From Bacteroidales bacterium (lineage in GTDB: Bacteria > Bacteroidota > Bacteroidia > Bacteroidales > VadinHA17), in contig JAAYUS010000232.1 in NCBI GenBank assembly GCA_012517605.1, positions 1 to 48,187 of the forward strand: DNA of 48,187 bases. The letters are read 5' to 3'. The translations under genes were made by a program, and so were the position numbers. Under the pieces are notes generated by a model. The model had not been told where the DNA came from and ran no database searches. It saw only the letters and a program-made list of their open reading frames with translations. This document shows, one piece after another, positions 16,383 through 25,449 of the stretch; position 1 is the stretch's first letter; each line of letters opens with the position of its first letter.

Positions 16383-19184
16383 ATGACAGAAAATCAAGAG
16401 AAAAAACTTTTCCTTCTCGATGCTTATGCCCTGATCTTCAGGGCGTACTACGCATTCATCAAAAATCCGAGAGTAACCTCGAAAGGCATGAATACTTCTG
16501 CAATATTCGGCTTTTTGCTGACTCTGAGGGAAGTACTGCAGAAGCATAAGCCTACGCATATCGCGGTAGCATTTGACAGGCCCGAACCCACGTTCAGGCA
16601 TGAAATGTTCCCTGCATACAAGGCAACACGCGATGAAACACCCGAGGATATCAGGAATTCTGTTCCTTATATCCATAAACTTCTTGAGGCATACAGGATT
16701 CCCATTATATCCTGCCCCGGTTTCGAAGCCGACGATGTAATTGGCACCCTGTCGAGGAAAGCTTCTGAAAAAGGTTTTCTGACTTTTATGATGACTCCCG
16801 ACAAGGATTTTGCCCAGCTTGTGACCGACAGGGTTTTTATGCTTAAACCGTCGCGGAGCGGCAATGAATCAGTAAAATGGGGAGTAGAGGATGTTAAAAG
16901 GGAGTTTTCAGTGAGGGAGCCGTTGCAGGTAATTGACATACTTGCCCTTATGGGCGATACGGCAGACAATATTCCTGGTGCCCCGGGAGTAGGCCCTAAA
17001 ACTGCAATGAAGCTCATTTCCGAATATGGTTCGGTGGAGGAACTTTTCAACCATACTTCCGAACTAAAGGGTAAGCTTAAGGAGATAATTGAAAGCAACC
17101 GCGAACAGATTGAATTGTCAAAAAAGCTGGCAACGATAGAACTCGATGTACCTGTTGATCTTAAAGAAGAAGAGCTTATCCTTGAAGCTCCCGACACCGA
17201 GAAACTAAGAAGTATTTTCAATGAACTTGAATTCCGTACAATAGCAACTGAAATACTGCATGATGCACCGAAACCGATGCGTCAACAGGAACCTGAACTT
17301 ATACCTGCATCCGGAACAGAGGCTGCTCAGGGAACGCTGTTTGGTGAAATCCCACAGGCGCCGGCCGCTGATAAACTTACAATTGATACTGTTCCACACA
17401 ATTATGAATTGATTGATACCGAAGAGGAGCTCAGGCAATTCGCTGAAAAGCTTATGACAATGAAAGAGTTCTGCTTCGACTCGGAAACAACCGGCATTAA
17501 TCCTCTTGAATCGGAAATTGTAGCACTGGCCTTTTCATGGGAAAAAGCCTCGGGCTGTCTTGTCCACTTCCCGGCTTCTGAAAAAGAAACAATGGCCAGG
17601 CTTGAAATACTGAAGCCGGTTTTTGAAAATCCGGACATCACCAAAATCGGACAGAACATGAAATTTGATATCCAGGTCCTTGGAAATTACGGAATTGAAG
17701 TAAAGGGCCCGCTCTTTGACACAATGATTGCCCACTATCTTCTTGAACCTGACATGAGGCACAATATGAATCTGCTCGCGGAAACATATCTTTCATACAG
17801 CCCGGTACATATAGAATCGCTCATAGGTGAAAAAGGGGCAAACCAGAAAAACATGAGGGATGTTCCTGTAGAACAGATCCGTGAATATGCAGTTGAGGAT
17901 GCCGATGTCACTTACCAGCTTAAGGAAGTGTTTCTTCCTAAAATAAAGTCGGAAGGGCTTGCCGACCTTTCCGAAAATATAGAAATGCCTCTTATCAGGG
18001 TTCTTGCCGATATGGAACGGACAGGAGTGAGACTGAACAAGGATGATCTGAAAGGCATAGCAGACGGGCTCAGGGAAGATATCATCGCTCTTGAAAAAGA
18101 GATTTACACTCTAGCCGGCGCTGAATTCAATATTTCTTCACCAAAACAACTGGGCGATATCCTGTTTGTCAGGCTTAAGCTCGACGACAAGGCACGTGTT
18201 ACAAAGACCAAACAATTCAATACGAGTGAAGAAATACTTCAGAGATTATCATCGAGGCATCCGATCATCGGGAAAGTCCTTGAATACAGGGGACTTAAAA
18301 AGCTGCTGTCTACATATGTGGAGACGCTGCCGGAACTTGCCGATAAAAGGACAGGAAGGATACATACCTCCTATAACCAGGCTGTTGCCTCAACAGGCAG
18401 GCTAAGTTCAAATAACCCTAATCTGCAGAATATACCTGTTAAGGATGAAAGGGGCAGGGAGATCCGTAAAGCATTTATACCGGAAGAGGGAAATATCTTT
18501 CTCTCGGCCGACTATTCACAGATTGAGCTGAGGCTGATGGCACACCTGAGCAAGGACCGCAGCATGATCGACGATTTTCTTTCGGGAAGCGATATCCATG
18601 CGGCAACAGCATCCAAAATTTTCGGGGTGGAGATAGAGAAGGTGACAAGGGAAATGAGAAGCCGGGCCAAGACAGCCAACTTCGGCATCATATACGGCAT
18701 ATCATCCTTTGGACTCTCTGAAAGACTGACAATCGGAAGGAAAGAAGCAAAGGACCTTATCGACGGATATTTCAGCTCATATCCGGGAGTGAAAAGATAT
18801 ATGGATGAAAGCATTGCAAAAGCCAGGGAACAGGGTTATGTTACTACCATGTTCGGACGCAGGAGATATTTGCGCGACATTCATTCCCGCAACCAGGTTG
18901 TAAGGGGTAATGCCGAGAGGAACGCGATCAATGCACCTATTCAGGGAACGGCCGCCGACATTATAAAGATCGCCATGGTAAGGATCTTCGACAGGCTGAA
19001 TGCCGCGAAGCTTGCGTCCAAAATGATACTTCAGGTGCATGACGAACTTATTTTTGATGTGGTTCCGGAAGAGCTTGAAAAGCTTAAGGATATTGTTATC
19101 TATGAAATGACAAATGCCGCAAAGCTTGATGTTCCGCTGAAAGTCGACTGGGGAACAGGCAATAACTGGCTTGAAGCACATTGA
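16383..19184 (+). CDS. polA: DNA polymerase I
   Basis: This 933-residue family A polymerase serves DNA repair and Okazaki fragment processing. All three domains are present. The 5'-3' flap nuclease (about 1-290) shows FEADDVIG and MGDTADNIPGAPGVGPKTA. The 3'-5' proofreading exonuclease (about 350-530) has intact motifs DSETTG, NMKFD and YAVEDAD. The polymerase domain has motif A DYSQIELRL, motif B RAKTANFGIIYG and motif C QVHDELIFD. The proofreading residues suggest an active editing site, unlike Taq-type enzymes. It is the second gene of queD-polA-moaD-moaE. Confidence 0.97.
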   Translation: MTENQEKKLFLLDAYALIFRAYYAFIKNPRVTSKGMNTSAIFGFLLTLREVLQKHKPTHIAVAFDRPEPTFRHEMFPAYKATRDETPEDIRNSVPYIHKLLEAYRIPIISCPGFEADDVIGTLSRKASEKGFLTFMMTPDKDFAQLVTDRVFMLKPSRSGNESVKWGVEDVKREFSVREPLQVIDILALMGDTADNIPGAPGVGPKTAMKLISEYGSVEELFNHTSELKGKLKEIIESNREQIELSKKLATIELDVPVDLKEEELILEAPDTEKLRSIFNELEFRTIATEILHDAPKPMRQQEPELIPASGTEAAQGTLFGEIPQAPAADKLTIDTVPHNYELIDTEEELRQFAEKLMTMKEFCFDSETTGINPLESEIVALAFSWEKASGCLVHFPASEKETMARLEILKPVFENPDITKIGQNMKFDIQVLGNYGIEVKGPLFDTMIAHYLLEPDMRHNMNLLAETYLSYSPVHIESLIGEKGANQKNMRDVPVEQIREYAVEDADVTYQLKEVFLPKIKSEGLADLSENIEMPLIRVLADMERTGVRLNKDDLKGIADGLREDIIALEKEIYTLAGAEFNISSPKQLGDILFVRLKLDDKARVTKTKQFNTSEEILQRLSSRHPIIGKVLEYRGLKKLLSTYVETLPELADKRTGRIHTSYNQAVASTGRLSSNNPNLQNIPVKDERGREIRKAFIPEEGNIFLSADYSQIELRLMAHLSKDRSMIDDFLSGSDIHAATASKIFGVEIEKVTREMRSRAKTANFGIIYGISSFGLSERLTIGRKEAKDLIDGYFSSYPGVKRYMDESIAKAREQGYVTTMFGRRRYLRDIHSRNQVVRGNAERNAINAPIQGTAADIIKIAMVRIFDRLNAAKLASKMILQVHDELIFDVVPEELEKLKDIVIYEMTNAAKLDVPLKVDWGTGNNWLEAH

Positions 19185-19254
19185 GCTGCAGGTTAACAAT
19201 TGCCGGCTTTACCACGATGAAGGAATAAAAAGCAGGCATGGAAAGAATATTGTG

Positions 19255-19488
19255 ATGGAAATCAACGTTTTATTTTTTGGAGTTCTTACTGAGGTCACTG
19301 GGACTCACCGGAAACACTACCGCGGAATCAGGTCATTTTCTGATCTTAAATACAGGATCCGCGACGATTTTCCGGGGATTGAGAATTATAATTTCAGGAT
19401 AGCTGTGAATAACAGGATAGTTAATGAAGATCCTGTTCTGAATGATAATGACGAGGTTGCTTATATGCCACCATTTACCGGGGGATGA
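19255..19488 (+). CDS. moaD: Molybdopterin synthase small subunit (ubiquitin-like sulfur carrier)
   Basis: This 77-residue beta-grasp protein ends in the diagnostic Gly-Gly (PPFTGG). Its C-terminal glycine is adenylated by a MoeB-type enzyme and thiocarboxylated to deliver sulfur to precursor Z. The ATG at 19255 is chosen because MEINVLFFGVLTEVTG is the typical first strand. An earlier in-frame ATG at 19171 would overlap polA and add 28 unrelated residues. It lies 70 bp after polA and 33 bp before moaE. The likely activating enzyme is at 47021-47797. Confidence 0.88.
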   Translation: MEINVLFFGVLTEVTGTHRKHYRGIRSFSDLKYRIRDDFPGIENYNFRIAVNNRIVNEDPVLNDNDEVAYMPPFTGG

Positions 19489-19521
19489 TTAAGTTTAGAA
19501 ACCATTCCAGACCTGTTTAAA

Positions 19522-19944
19522 ATGCGTATAATCGAGGGACCAATATCACCCGCTGCGATTTCTGAAATTGTTGTCAGGGGAGGCACAAACACCGATTCGG
19601 GAGCACATTCACTTTTCCTGGGCCAGGTGCGGAAAGACCTGATCAAAGGAAAATATGTAAAAGCAATTGAATATTCCGCTTATGAAGAGATGGTGATGAT
19701 GGAAGCAAACAAGATCCTTAAGTCTGTCATGTCGGAATTCAATGATCTGATATCATTAGAGATACTGCATTCCAAAGGTCTTGTAAATGCCGGAGAGATA
19801 TCTCTTGTTGTAATGGTGACCGCAGGTCATCGTGAACAGGCTATCAAAGCGTGTGCAAAGCTTGTTGAGCTGATAAAGGATAAACTCCCCATCTGGAAGA
19901 AGGAGATTCTTGAGGATGATTCCGAAAAGTGGAAACAGGAATGA
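19522..19944 (+). CDS. moaE: Molybdopterin synthase catalytic subunit
   Basis: This 140-residue large subunit of molybdopterin synthase puts two sulfurs from MoaD thiocarboxylate on precursor Z to form molybdopterin. Conserved stretches are FLGQVRKD (about 34-41), IEYSAYEEMVMMEA (about 53-66), VMVTAGHREQA and the C-terminal LPIWKKEILEDDSEKW carrying the catalytic lysines. The length is normal. It forms a pair with moaD. No moaA, moaC, mogA or moeA is present in this window, so the rest of the pathway must be elsewhere. It is convergent with the S41 protease gene, with 6 bp between stops. Confidence 0.93.
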   Translation: MRIIEGPISPAAISEIVVRGGTNTDSGAHSLFLGQVRKDLIKGKYVKAIEYSAYEEMVMMEANKILKSVMSEFNDLISLEILHSKGLVNAGEISLVVMVTAGHREQAIKACAKLVELIKDKLPIWKKEILEDDSEKWKQE

Positions 19945-19950
19945 CTTATC

Positions 19951-21699
19951 CTAAATAAAACTGTCGTTGCCGCCAAAGCCTGTCAGACCAGCTGAGAGCA
20001 AAGAAGGCGCAGTATTTCCGTTTGTTATCAGTATCGATCCGGCTTTTCCCTGGAGAATTGAATTATAATTGTTCCTGTTGTTGAGGATCTCAATGGCTTT
20101 TTTTACCTGCTCATCTGTTTTCAGTGACCATTCTATTGATCCTTCTTCATAAAAATACCTGCTGAGGATCTCGTCCTCAAGAAGATCGGTAATCTCGGCC
20201 CTGAACGTTACAAGGTCCTGATCGAGAGTATGGTTCAGCTCCTTTTCCAGGTTTGTGAAAAGGTCCTTATGGAGATCGTAATATTTTTCCTTTTTGGCAT
20301 TTGCAATAAGTTCTGAGAGGGATTCTTCGGTATTGGTCTTGTAACTGAATTTGCGGCTTTCAAGATAGCTCCTGAACTCATTGTAATCCTGGTCGGTAAA
20401 CGAGAACTGCGATAATGATTTTACAGCAGGATGGGTCCAGTAGTATCGGCTGGCAAAATCAAATATATAATTCCGAAGATACAATTCGGCTGCTACCTGG
20501 CTGAGTTGTGCAGGTACAACCTCGATATCAGGCTTTATTCCGCCGCCATCCTTTACGGTCCTTCCATTTTTTGTCCTGAATTCCGAAATAAGTGAATCAG
20601 GGATGATGCCTACGCTTCCATCTTCGTTGGGATGTGAAAAATCGAGTGCCTGTATGCATCTGCCGCTTGGGATGTAGTATTTTGCGGTGGTTATCTTGAG
20701 CTGGGTGTTGTAGCTCAGGGGACGTGTAATCTGGACAAGGCCCTTTCCGTAGGATCTCTGTCCCACAATTATTCCCCTGTCGAGATCCTGTATTGCCCCG
20801 GCAACGATTTCGGATGCTGATGCCGACCCCCTGTTGATGATCACGGCAAGGGGGATATTTTCGTCTACAGCGACATGTGTTGTCTTGAATGTCTCATCAA
20901 ACTGCTCCACTTTTCCCTTTGTTTTGACGATCTCGTTACCCGGACCGACAAAAAGATTTACAATGTCGACAGCTTCAGTGAGTAGACCTCCGGGATTGCC
21001 CCGAAGGTCGAGGATTATCTGACGCGGATTCTTTGCTTTAAGTGCAACAAGGGCATTCTTTACATCTTCCGAGCAATCCTGGGTGAAATTTGTAAACCGT
21101 ATATAACCGGTATTCTCGTCGACCATTCCATAATAAGGGACTGGCGGAACCGCGATCTTCTCCCGCTTTACGGGTATTTCCATCTCAACCCCGTTCCTTT
21201 CAATTGTTAAATTAATAACAGTACCGGGGTTTCCCTTAAGCTTCTCACTGACTTTTTCCGTGGGATAACCTTTTAATGATACGCCGTCAGCTTTCTTCAG
21301 GATGTCTCCGGGCCTGATGCCTGCAACATCTGCGGGAAATCCCTTATATACAAGTGAAACCACAACATAATCGCCGCTTCCCCTTACAAGCGAGCCTATG
21401 CCGCCGTATTTGCCGGTGGTCATGAAAGCCACCTCGTCGCCTTCCGACTCAGGATAATAAACTGTGTAGGGATCGAGTGTCTTAAGCATGTTGTCGATGC
21501 CTGTTTTTACCAGCTTGTCAGGGTTAAGTTCATCGACATAGAAGGTGTTAAGTTCCCTGAACAATGTGAAGAATATATCAAGGTTTTTCGCTATCCTGAA
21601 ATCCCTGGTTTCCTGTGTGGAAAGGAAGGCTACGCTTGTTACGGCAGTTATGAGGACAGCGGCTATTATAATAAATCTTGCTGAACGTATCTTTCTCAT
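19951..21699 (-). CDS. S41 family C-terminal processing peptidase
   Basis: This 582-residue membrane-anchored serine protease of the CtpA/Prc type degrades or trims periplasmic proteins from the C-terminus. It has an N-terminal membrane anchor (about 8-27) and a PDZ domain (about 93-170) with GIRPGDIL. The protease core has LDLRGNPGG and the Ser/Lys dyad Ser294 (RGSASASE) and Lys319 (SYGKGLVQ), with Gln323. The ~180-residue C-terminal extension is helical and charged. The ATG at 21699 is preferred over the in-frame TTG at 21750, because a TATTTTCG element at 21726-21733 would put the transcript start downstream of that TTG. Confidence 0.92.
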   Translation of the reverse strand: MRKIRSARFIIIAAVLITAVTSVAFLSTQETRDFRIAKNLDIFFTLFRELNTFYVDELNPDKLVKTGIDNMLKTLDPYTVYYPESEGDEVAFMTTGKYGGIGSLVRGSGDYVVVSLVYKGFPADVAGIRPGDILKKADGVSLKGYPTEKVSEKLKGNPGTVINLTIERNGVEMEIPVKREKIAVPPVPYYGMVDENTGYIRFTNFTQDCSEDVKNALVALKAKNPRQIILDLRGNPGGLLTEAVDIVNLFVGPGNEIVKTKGKVEQFDETFKTTHVAVDENIPLAVIINRGSASASEIVAGAIQDLDRGIIVGQRSYGKGLVQITRPLSYNTQLKITTAKYYIPSGRCIQALDFSHPNEDGSVGIIPDSLISEFRTKNGRTVKDGGGIKPDIEVVPAQLSQVAAELYLRNYIFDFASRYYWTHPAVKSLSQFSFTDQDYNEFRSYLESRKFSYKTNTEESLSELIANAKKEKYYDLHKDLFTNLEKELNHTLDQDLVTFRAEITDLLEDEILSRYFYEEGSIEWSLKTDEQVKKAIEILNNRNNYNSILQGKAGSILITNGNTAPSLLSAGLTGFGGNDSFI

Positions 21700-21781
21700 G
21701 TTCTGATGCTTTTTGTTCCGAGGTGCGAAAATAAAAAGAAAATCCGGCAATTATTCTGGCATTGAAATATTTAAAACAACT

Positions 21782-22189
21782 TTAACATATGGGATGTCTG
21801 TAGCCGAGCTTTTCTGTAAGCTTTGCAATAATTTCATTTACTGCATTCTCAATGGTTTTATAATCAGGGATTGACTTTTGACGGTATATTACTATGAATG
21901 CGACCTGAATATTCCGTTCTCCGAGAAAATCGTAAAGAGATTGTTTTCTAAGCCTGTATGCTTCCCTCATTCGTCTTCTTATAAGGTTCCTGGCAACTGC
22001 AGGTCTGATGCTTTTTTTGGGAACGGCAAAGGCCACCTGTGCCGGAGAGGGAAGCCCGGATGTCTGAAGCCATACAACCCTGAAAATCGGAGTGTTGATT
22101 GCAGAACCCCTTTCAAAAATCTCTCCTATCAATTTTGTACTGCATAGCCTCTCTTTTTTATTGAAGGTCAGTCGTGTACCTTTATCCAT
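21782..22189 (-). CDS. rnpA: Ribonuclease P protein component
   Basis: This 135-residue basic protein subunit of RNase P helps the RNA subunit bind and cleave the 5' leader of pre-tRNAs. The RNR motif region is clear: KKSIRPAVARNLIRRRMREAYR at about 55-76, and FAVPKK precedes it. The length is slightly above the usual 110-125. It lies between hemD and the S41 protease, an order I recognise from other Bacteroidota. rpmH, the neighbour in many other phyla, is absent here. Confidence 0.95.
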   Translation of the reverse strand: MDKGTRLTFNKKERLCSTKLIGEIFERGSAINTPIFRVVWLQTSGLPSPAQVAFAVPKKSIRPAVARNLIRRRMREAYRLRKQSLYDFLGERNIQVAFIVIYRQKSIPDYKTIENAVNEIIAKLTEKLGYRHPIC

Positions 22190-22263
22190 GGCAGGGCGGG
22201 ATTTTTCCGGGATGAATATTAAGAATGCACCGGAATCCGGGAAAATGTTTTAAAAGAAATGGA

Positions 22264-23016
22264 TTACCTGCAGTTCCTGTTATACTCCTTAAGGTACTCA
22301 TCCAGGGCCATTGTCATCGAGGGAGCTTTCGGATTCGGAGCATTGATATCAAGCCTTAATCCTTCCTGCTCTACTGCAACTGCAGTAGTCGGGCCGAAAG
22401 CAGCAATCTTGATCTCACCCTGGACAAAGTCGGGGAAATTCTCTTTCAGGGATTTGATGCCTGACGGGCTGTAAAAGACCAGGATGTCATAATCGAAGTC
22501 GCCATTGTTTGAAAAATGGCTCGGGATGGTCTTATAAAGGGTCCCTATCGAGTATTTTATGCCGTTTTTGTCGAGAAGATCAGGGATCTCCGCATTATGC
22601 GGTTCTGACAGGGGCACAAAGAAATTATCATCCCTGTGTTTTATGATGACATCAATAAGGTCCTGGAATTTGGCTTTCCCATGGAAAATCTTGCGCTTTC
22701 TGTAAACGATATATTTCTGCAGATAAAAAGCCACATTTTCAGTGATACAGAAATATTTCATTGTGTCAGGCACACAAATTCTGAGTTCGTTGCAAATTCT
22801 GAAAAAATGGTCAATCCCTGTTTTGCTCGTAAAAATAACGGCTGTAAAATCAAGAATATTGATTTTCTGCTGGCGGAAATCCTTGGCTGAAACGCCCTCA
22901 ACCTGACTGAAAGGTTTGAAATCAATCTTCAGATTATATTTTTTTGCCAGATCATAATATGGGGATTTCGGATTGTTAGGCTCTGGCTGGGAAACTAAGA
23001 TCTTTCTGATTTTCAA
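22264..23016 (-). CDS. hemD: Uroporphyrinogen-III synthase
   Basis: This 250-residue two-domain enzyme closes and inverts ring D of hydroxymethylbilane to give uroporphyrinogen III for heme and related tetrapyrroles. The family is weakly conserved. Supporting segments are the N-terminal KILVSQPEP, AVIFTSKTGIDHF near residue 60, and the C-terminal VFYSPSGIKSLKENFPDF followed by IAAFGPTTAVAVEQEG. The start codon is TTG, as no ATG is available in the first 90 codons. It is located between DUF4271 and rnpA, a common Bacteroidota order that supports the call. Confidence 0.85.
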   Translation of the reverse strand: MKIRKILVSQPEPNNPKSPYYDLAKKYNLKIDFKPFSQVEGVSAKDFRQQKINILDFTAVIFTSKTGIDHFFRICNELRICVPDTMKYFCITENVAFYLQKYIVYRKRKIFHGKAKFQDLIDVIIKHRDDNFFVPLSEPHNAEIPDLLDKNGIKYSIGTLYKTIPSHFSNNGDFDYDILVFYSPSGIKSLKENFPDFVQGEIKIAAFGPTTAVAVEQEGLRLDINAPNPKAPSMTMALDEYLKEYNRNCR

Positions 23017-23059
23017 TGCTATACTTTTTTAGTTTTACTTTCCTAGTAACACTACCATG

Positions 23060-24094
23060 TCAACCTCCAAAAAGACCGGACAGGTATTTTATTATTATCA
23101 GAACTGGTAAAATTTCCAGCGCACAAAGGTACAAAAACAAATATAAAATTGAAATATTACGCTTTATAAATATGAAAAACAGCCTGAGAACCCTGTAGAT
23201 ATAGAATATGCCCAGAATTATCACACCTGCAATAAAATACACTTCCGAGAGTGTTGAGCCTGTGTAAAGCATCAGAACTATCAGCCAGAAAATAAAAACG
23301 GAACTGAACCTGTACGACTGGTATATTGTAATTAAATACTCATCGAACATCTCATTCTGTCCGCTCAGATTGCCGGTTGTAAGGCATATGAAATGACGTG
23401 TTGTTACTGCAGCTATTACGATTCCCATTAATCCAAGGAGTAACAGAATCCCGGGGAATCCTGAAGGGATAAGCTCATTATAAGCAACTCCGCAATATGC
23501 GAACAGCGCCAGAACCAGGAACGATACGAAATTCAGCACTGTCGACTGCCAGTAAAAGAGAGATCCTGTATCGCGTGACGAAGATTCATTAATCCCCCTG
23601 AACAGAATGAATCTCTTGAGTTCCGGCAGCAGTCCTCTTGTTGTCAACCGTACCGTAAGCCACAAAATGGCCGAAAGGAACAATACTCCCGTAATCCAGT
23701 CGGCATGAAGCGGTTTTGCAGGAAGTGGTGTCCCCTCCCTCAGTGATTTTATTATTGTAAAGGATTGCCCCTGTGCTGTTGCCTGAATTTTGTCGACCAG
23801 CTGAAACGGAAACTGCCCCTGCGGGTAAGGGACAGGATTTCTGACAAAGGAGGAAGAGTCAGAAAATGTATAATCGGCAATTAAATTTCTTGAGCAAACC
23901 GATGTCGTATCAGTAATGACAATTTCGGGAAGAGAGGCACTTTTTTTTCTTAACCCTGCCGAATCAGCGTTCCTTATGTGGGCAGGAACCTCATCGAGTC
24001 TTCTGAATACTGAATCAGGAATAAGCTTCCCGGGATCAATCCTGATAACAAGCCCGGGTCTTATGGTATCCTGTGTAACTAAGCCTGTTATCAT
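23060..24094 (-). CDS. DUF4271 integral membrane protein
   Basis: This 344-residue membrane protein has unknown function. The first ~130 residues are soluble and not recognisable. About six membrane helices follow, starting with VLFLSAILWLTVRL and ending with a C-terminal ILYLFLYLCALEILPVLIII segment. This matches the DUF4271 family, typically encoded next to hemD in Bacteroidota. The ATG at 24094 is chosen rather than the GTG at 24139, because two TAnnTTTG boxes (24117-24124 and 24141-24148) place transcription starts downstream of that GTG. It is 43 bp upstream of hemD, so probably one transcript. Confidence 0.8.
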   Translation of the reverse strand: MITGLVTQDTIRPGLVIRIDPGKLIPDSVFRRLDEVPAHIRNADSAGLRKKSASLPEIVITDTTSVCSRNLIADYTFSDSSSFVRNPVPYPQGQFPFQLVDKIQATAQGQSFTIIKSLREGTPLPAKPLHADWITGVLFLSAILWLTVRLTTRGLLPELKRFILFRGINESSSRDTGSLFYWQSTVLNFVSFLVLALFAYCGVAYNELIPSGFPGILLLLGLMGIVIAAVTTRHFICLTTGNLSGQNEMFDEYLITIYQSYRFSSVFIFWLIVLMLYTGSTLSEVYFIAGVIILGIFYIYRVLRLFFIFIKRNISILYLFLYLCALEILPVLIIIKYLSGLFGG

Positions 24095-24116
24095 ATTCCC
24101 TTTGCAGATTAGACCA

Positions 24117-24124
24117 CAAAAGTA
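24117..24124 (-). promoter_or_regulatory. Putative -7 box for DUF4271-hemD
   Basis: The minus strand reads TACTTTTG, an exact TAnnTTTG match, 22 bp before the ATG at 24094. A second match, TATTTTTG, lies at 24141-24148. Confidence 0.4.
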
Positions 24125-24169
24125 ATTATTATTAGGCACACAAAAATAAAAGGATGACGATCAGAATAA

Positions 24170-25042
24170 TCAGAAATAATCATTCCTGGTCCCTGAAAGA
24201 TCGGCCAGCACATTATTTGCAAGCCGGCTCGCACCAATCCTGAATAGTTTGTTTGAAAGCCATTCGTCGCCAAGACAATGCTTTACGATATTGTAATACA
24301 TCAGGGCATCGTTTGTGCTGACAATCCCGCCTGCCGCCTTGAACCCTACCCTGATGCCTGTTTCGGAATAGAAGTTAAGTATTGCCTGGCACATGACGTA
24401 AGCAGCTTCAGGAGTTGCAGAGACAGATGTTTTACCTGTGGAAGTCTTGATAAAATCAGCTCCTGCGTCCATGGCTATCATCGATGCCTGGAAAATAAGC
24501 TCGTTATCGCCGAGCAGTCCCGATTCAATTATCACTTTCAGGGTTTTGTCGCCAATGGCTTCTTTGATTTCAAGAATCTCTTCAGCAACCGATTCGTAGT
24601 CTTTTCCCATGAATGCACCGACAGGGATCACCATGTCAATTTCATCAGCTCCGTCCTCAACTGCCATTTTGCACTCCGAGATCTTGAGAATCCTGAAGCT
24701 TTGCGATGTGGGAAAAGCTCCGGCAACCGAGGCAATTTTCACATTTTTCACCTTGAGCTTCTCCTTTACGACTTGTACGAAATTAGGGTAAACGCATATT
24801 GCCGCCACATTCGGGATGTTCGAAAATCTTCCCGAGAAGCTGTTGACCCTCCCGGTCAGCTGAAGGATGCTGCTTTTATTATCAACAGTGTTGAGGCTTG
24901 TAAGGTCGATTGAGTTCAGAAGGTTCATCAGAAGATGTTTATCCGGAGCCTCGGCCGACATTGATTCGACAGATTTAAGGCCTTTCTTTATCTCTGCTTC
25001 TGAAGGGCACTTTTTTATGAGTTTCTGATATAATTTCGTCAT
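24170..25042 (-). CDS. deoC: Deoxyribose-phosphate aldolase
   Basis: This 290-residue class I aldolase splits 2-deoxyribose-5-phosphate into acetaldehyde and glyceraldehyde-3-phosphate in deoxynucleoside catabolism. The Schiff-base lysine is Lys199 in ADFIKTSTGK. Also seen are DEIDMVIPVGAFMG (133-146) and KAAGGIVSTNDALMY with the second lysine. An N-terminal extension of about 40 residues precedes the barrel start, compared with short DeoC forms. It is the only deo gene here. Confidence 0.93.
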   Translation of the reverse strand: MTKLYQKLIKKCPSEAEIKKGLKSVESMSAEAPDKHLLMNLLNSIDLTSLNTVDNKSSILQLTGRVNSFSGRFSNIPNVAAICVYPNFVQVVKEKLKVKNVKIASVAGAFPTSQSFRILKISECKMAVEDGADEIDMVIPVGAFMGKDYESVAEEILEIKEAIGDKTLKVIIESGLLGDNELIFQASMIAMDAGADFIKTSTGKTSVSATPEAAYVMCQAILNFYSETGIRVGFKAAGGIVSTNDALMYYNIVKHCLGDEWLSNKLFRIGASRLANNVLADLSGTRNDYF

Positions 25043-25449
25043 AAACGGTCAGTTAGGTTCTATCACATTTTATTTCTTTACAGTAGAAAAAGAACGGAGT
25101 CAATATACTGCTTTTTTTAAAAAGCAAGCTGTTTGTAATTTAAATTCTGTTAACAGAAAATATTTATCAGAGATGGAAGTTAAATAAGTAAGTTGCAGGG
25201 TGCAAGGTGCAGGGTGGGAAATCCGCCTACTGCACCTGGTACCGGGCATCGGCAGAACAAATGTTTTTAGCCGCATACAATCCGATTCACTATAAACTTC
25301 GGCGATGACATATAAAAACCTTTTCCGCGGGATCTTTTTCCCGGCCGGAGGACGGCCAAGACACTCTTTAACCTGAACTGATAACGGGTTCAGGGCAGGA
25401 ATTTCGGTTGGCTGGTATTTCGCAAAACGGGCTGAACAATAACAGTCTC
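25043..25449. other. 407-bp intergenic region with a short heptad repeat
   Basis: No coding sequence is evident. It lies between the stop of the DHA2 transporter gene (25450) and the start of deoC. It contains an AT hairpin at 25109-25126 (TGCTTTT with AAAAGCA), a 7-bp heptad repeat at 25195-25215, a small GGCCG/CGGCC hairpin at 25343-25357, and a CCTGAAC/GTTCAGG hairpin at 25372-25394. None has a T-run that would make it a clear terminator. Confidence 0.5.
25195..25215. repeat. Three-unit heptad repeat GCAGGGT
   Basis: Three consecutive 7-mers, GCAGGGT, GCAAGGT and GCAGGGT, are followed by GGGA. The G-runs recur every 7 bases, as in the larger arrays at 46888-46976 and 47875-47909. Confidence 0.55.

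Noticed and set aside
24278-24913. 211-codon open frame on the plus strand
   Set aside because: It lies entirely opposite deoC, whose protein matches its family along the whole length; the plus-strand product is Cys-rich and of no recognisable type.
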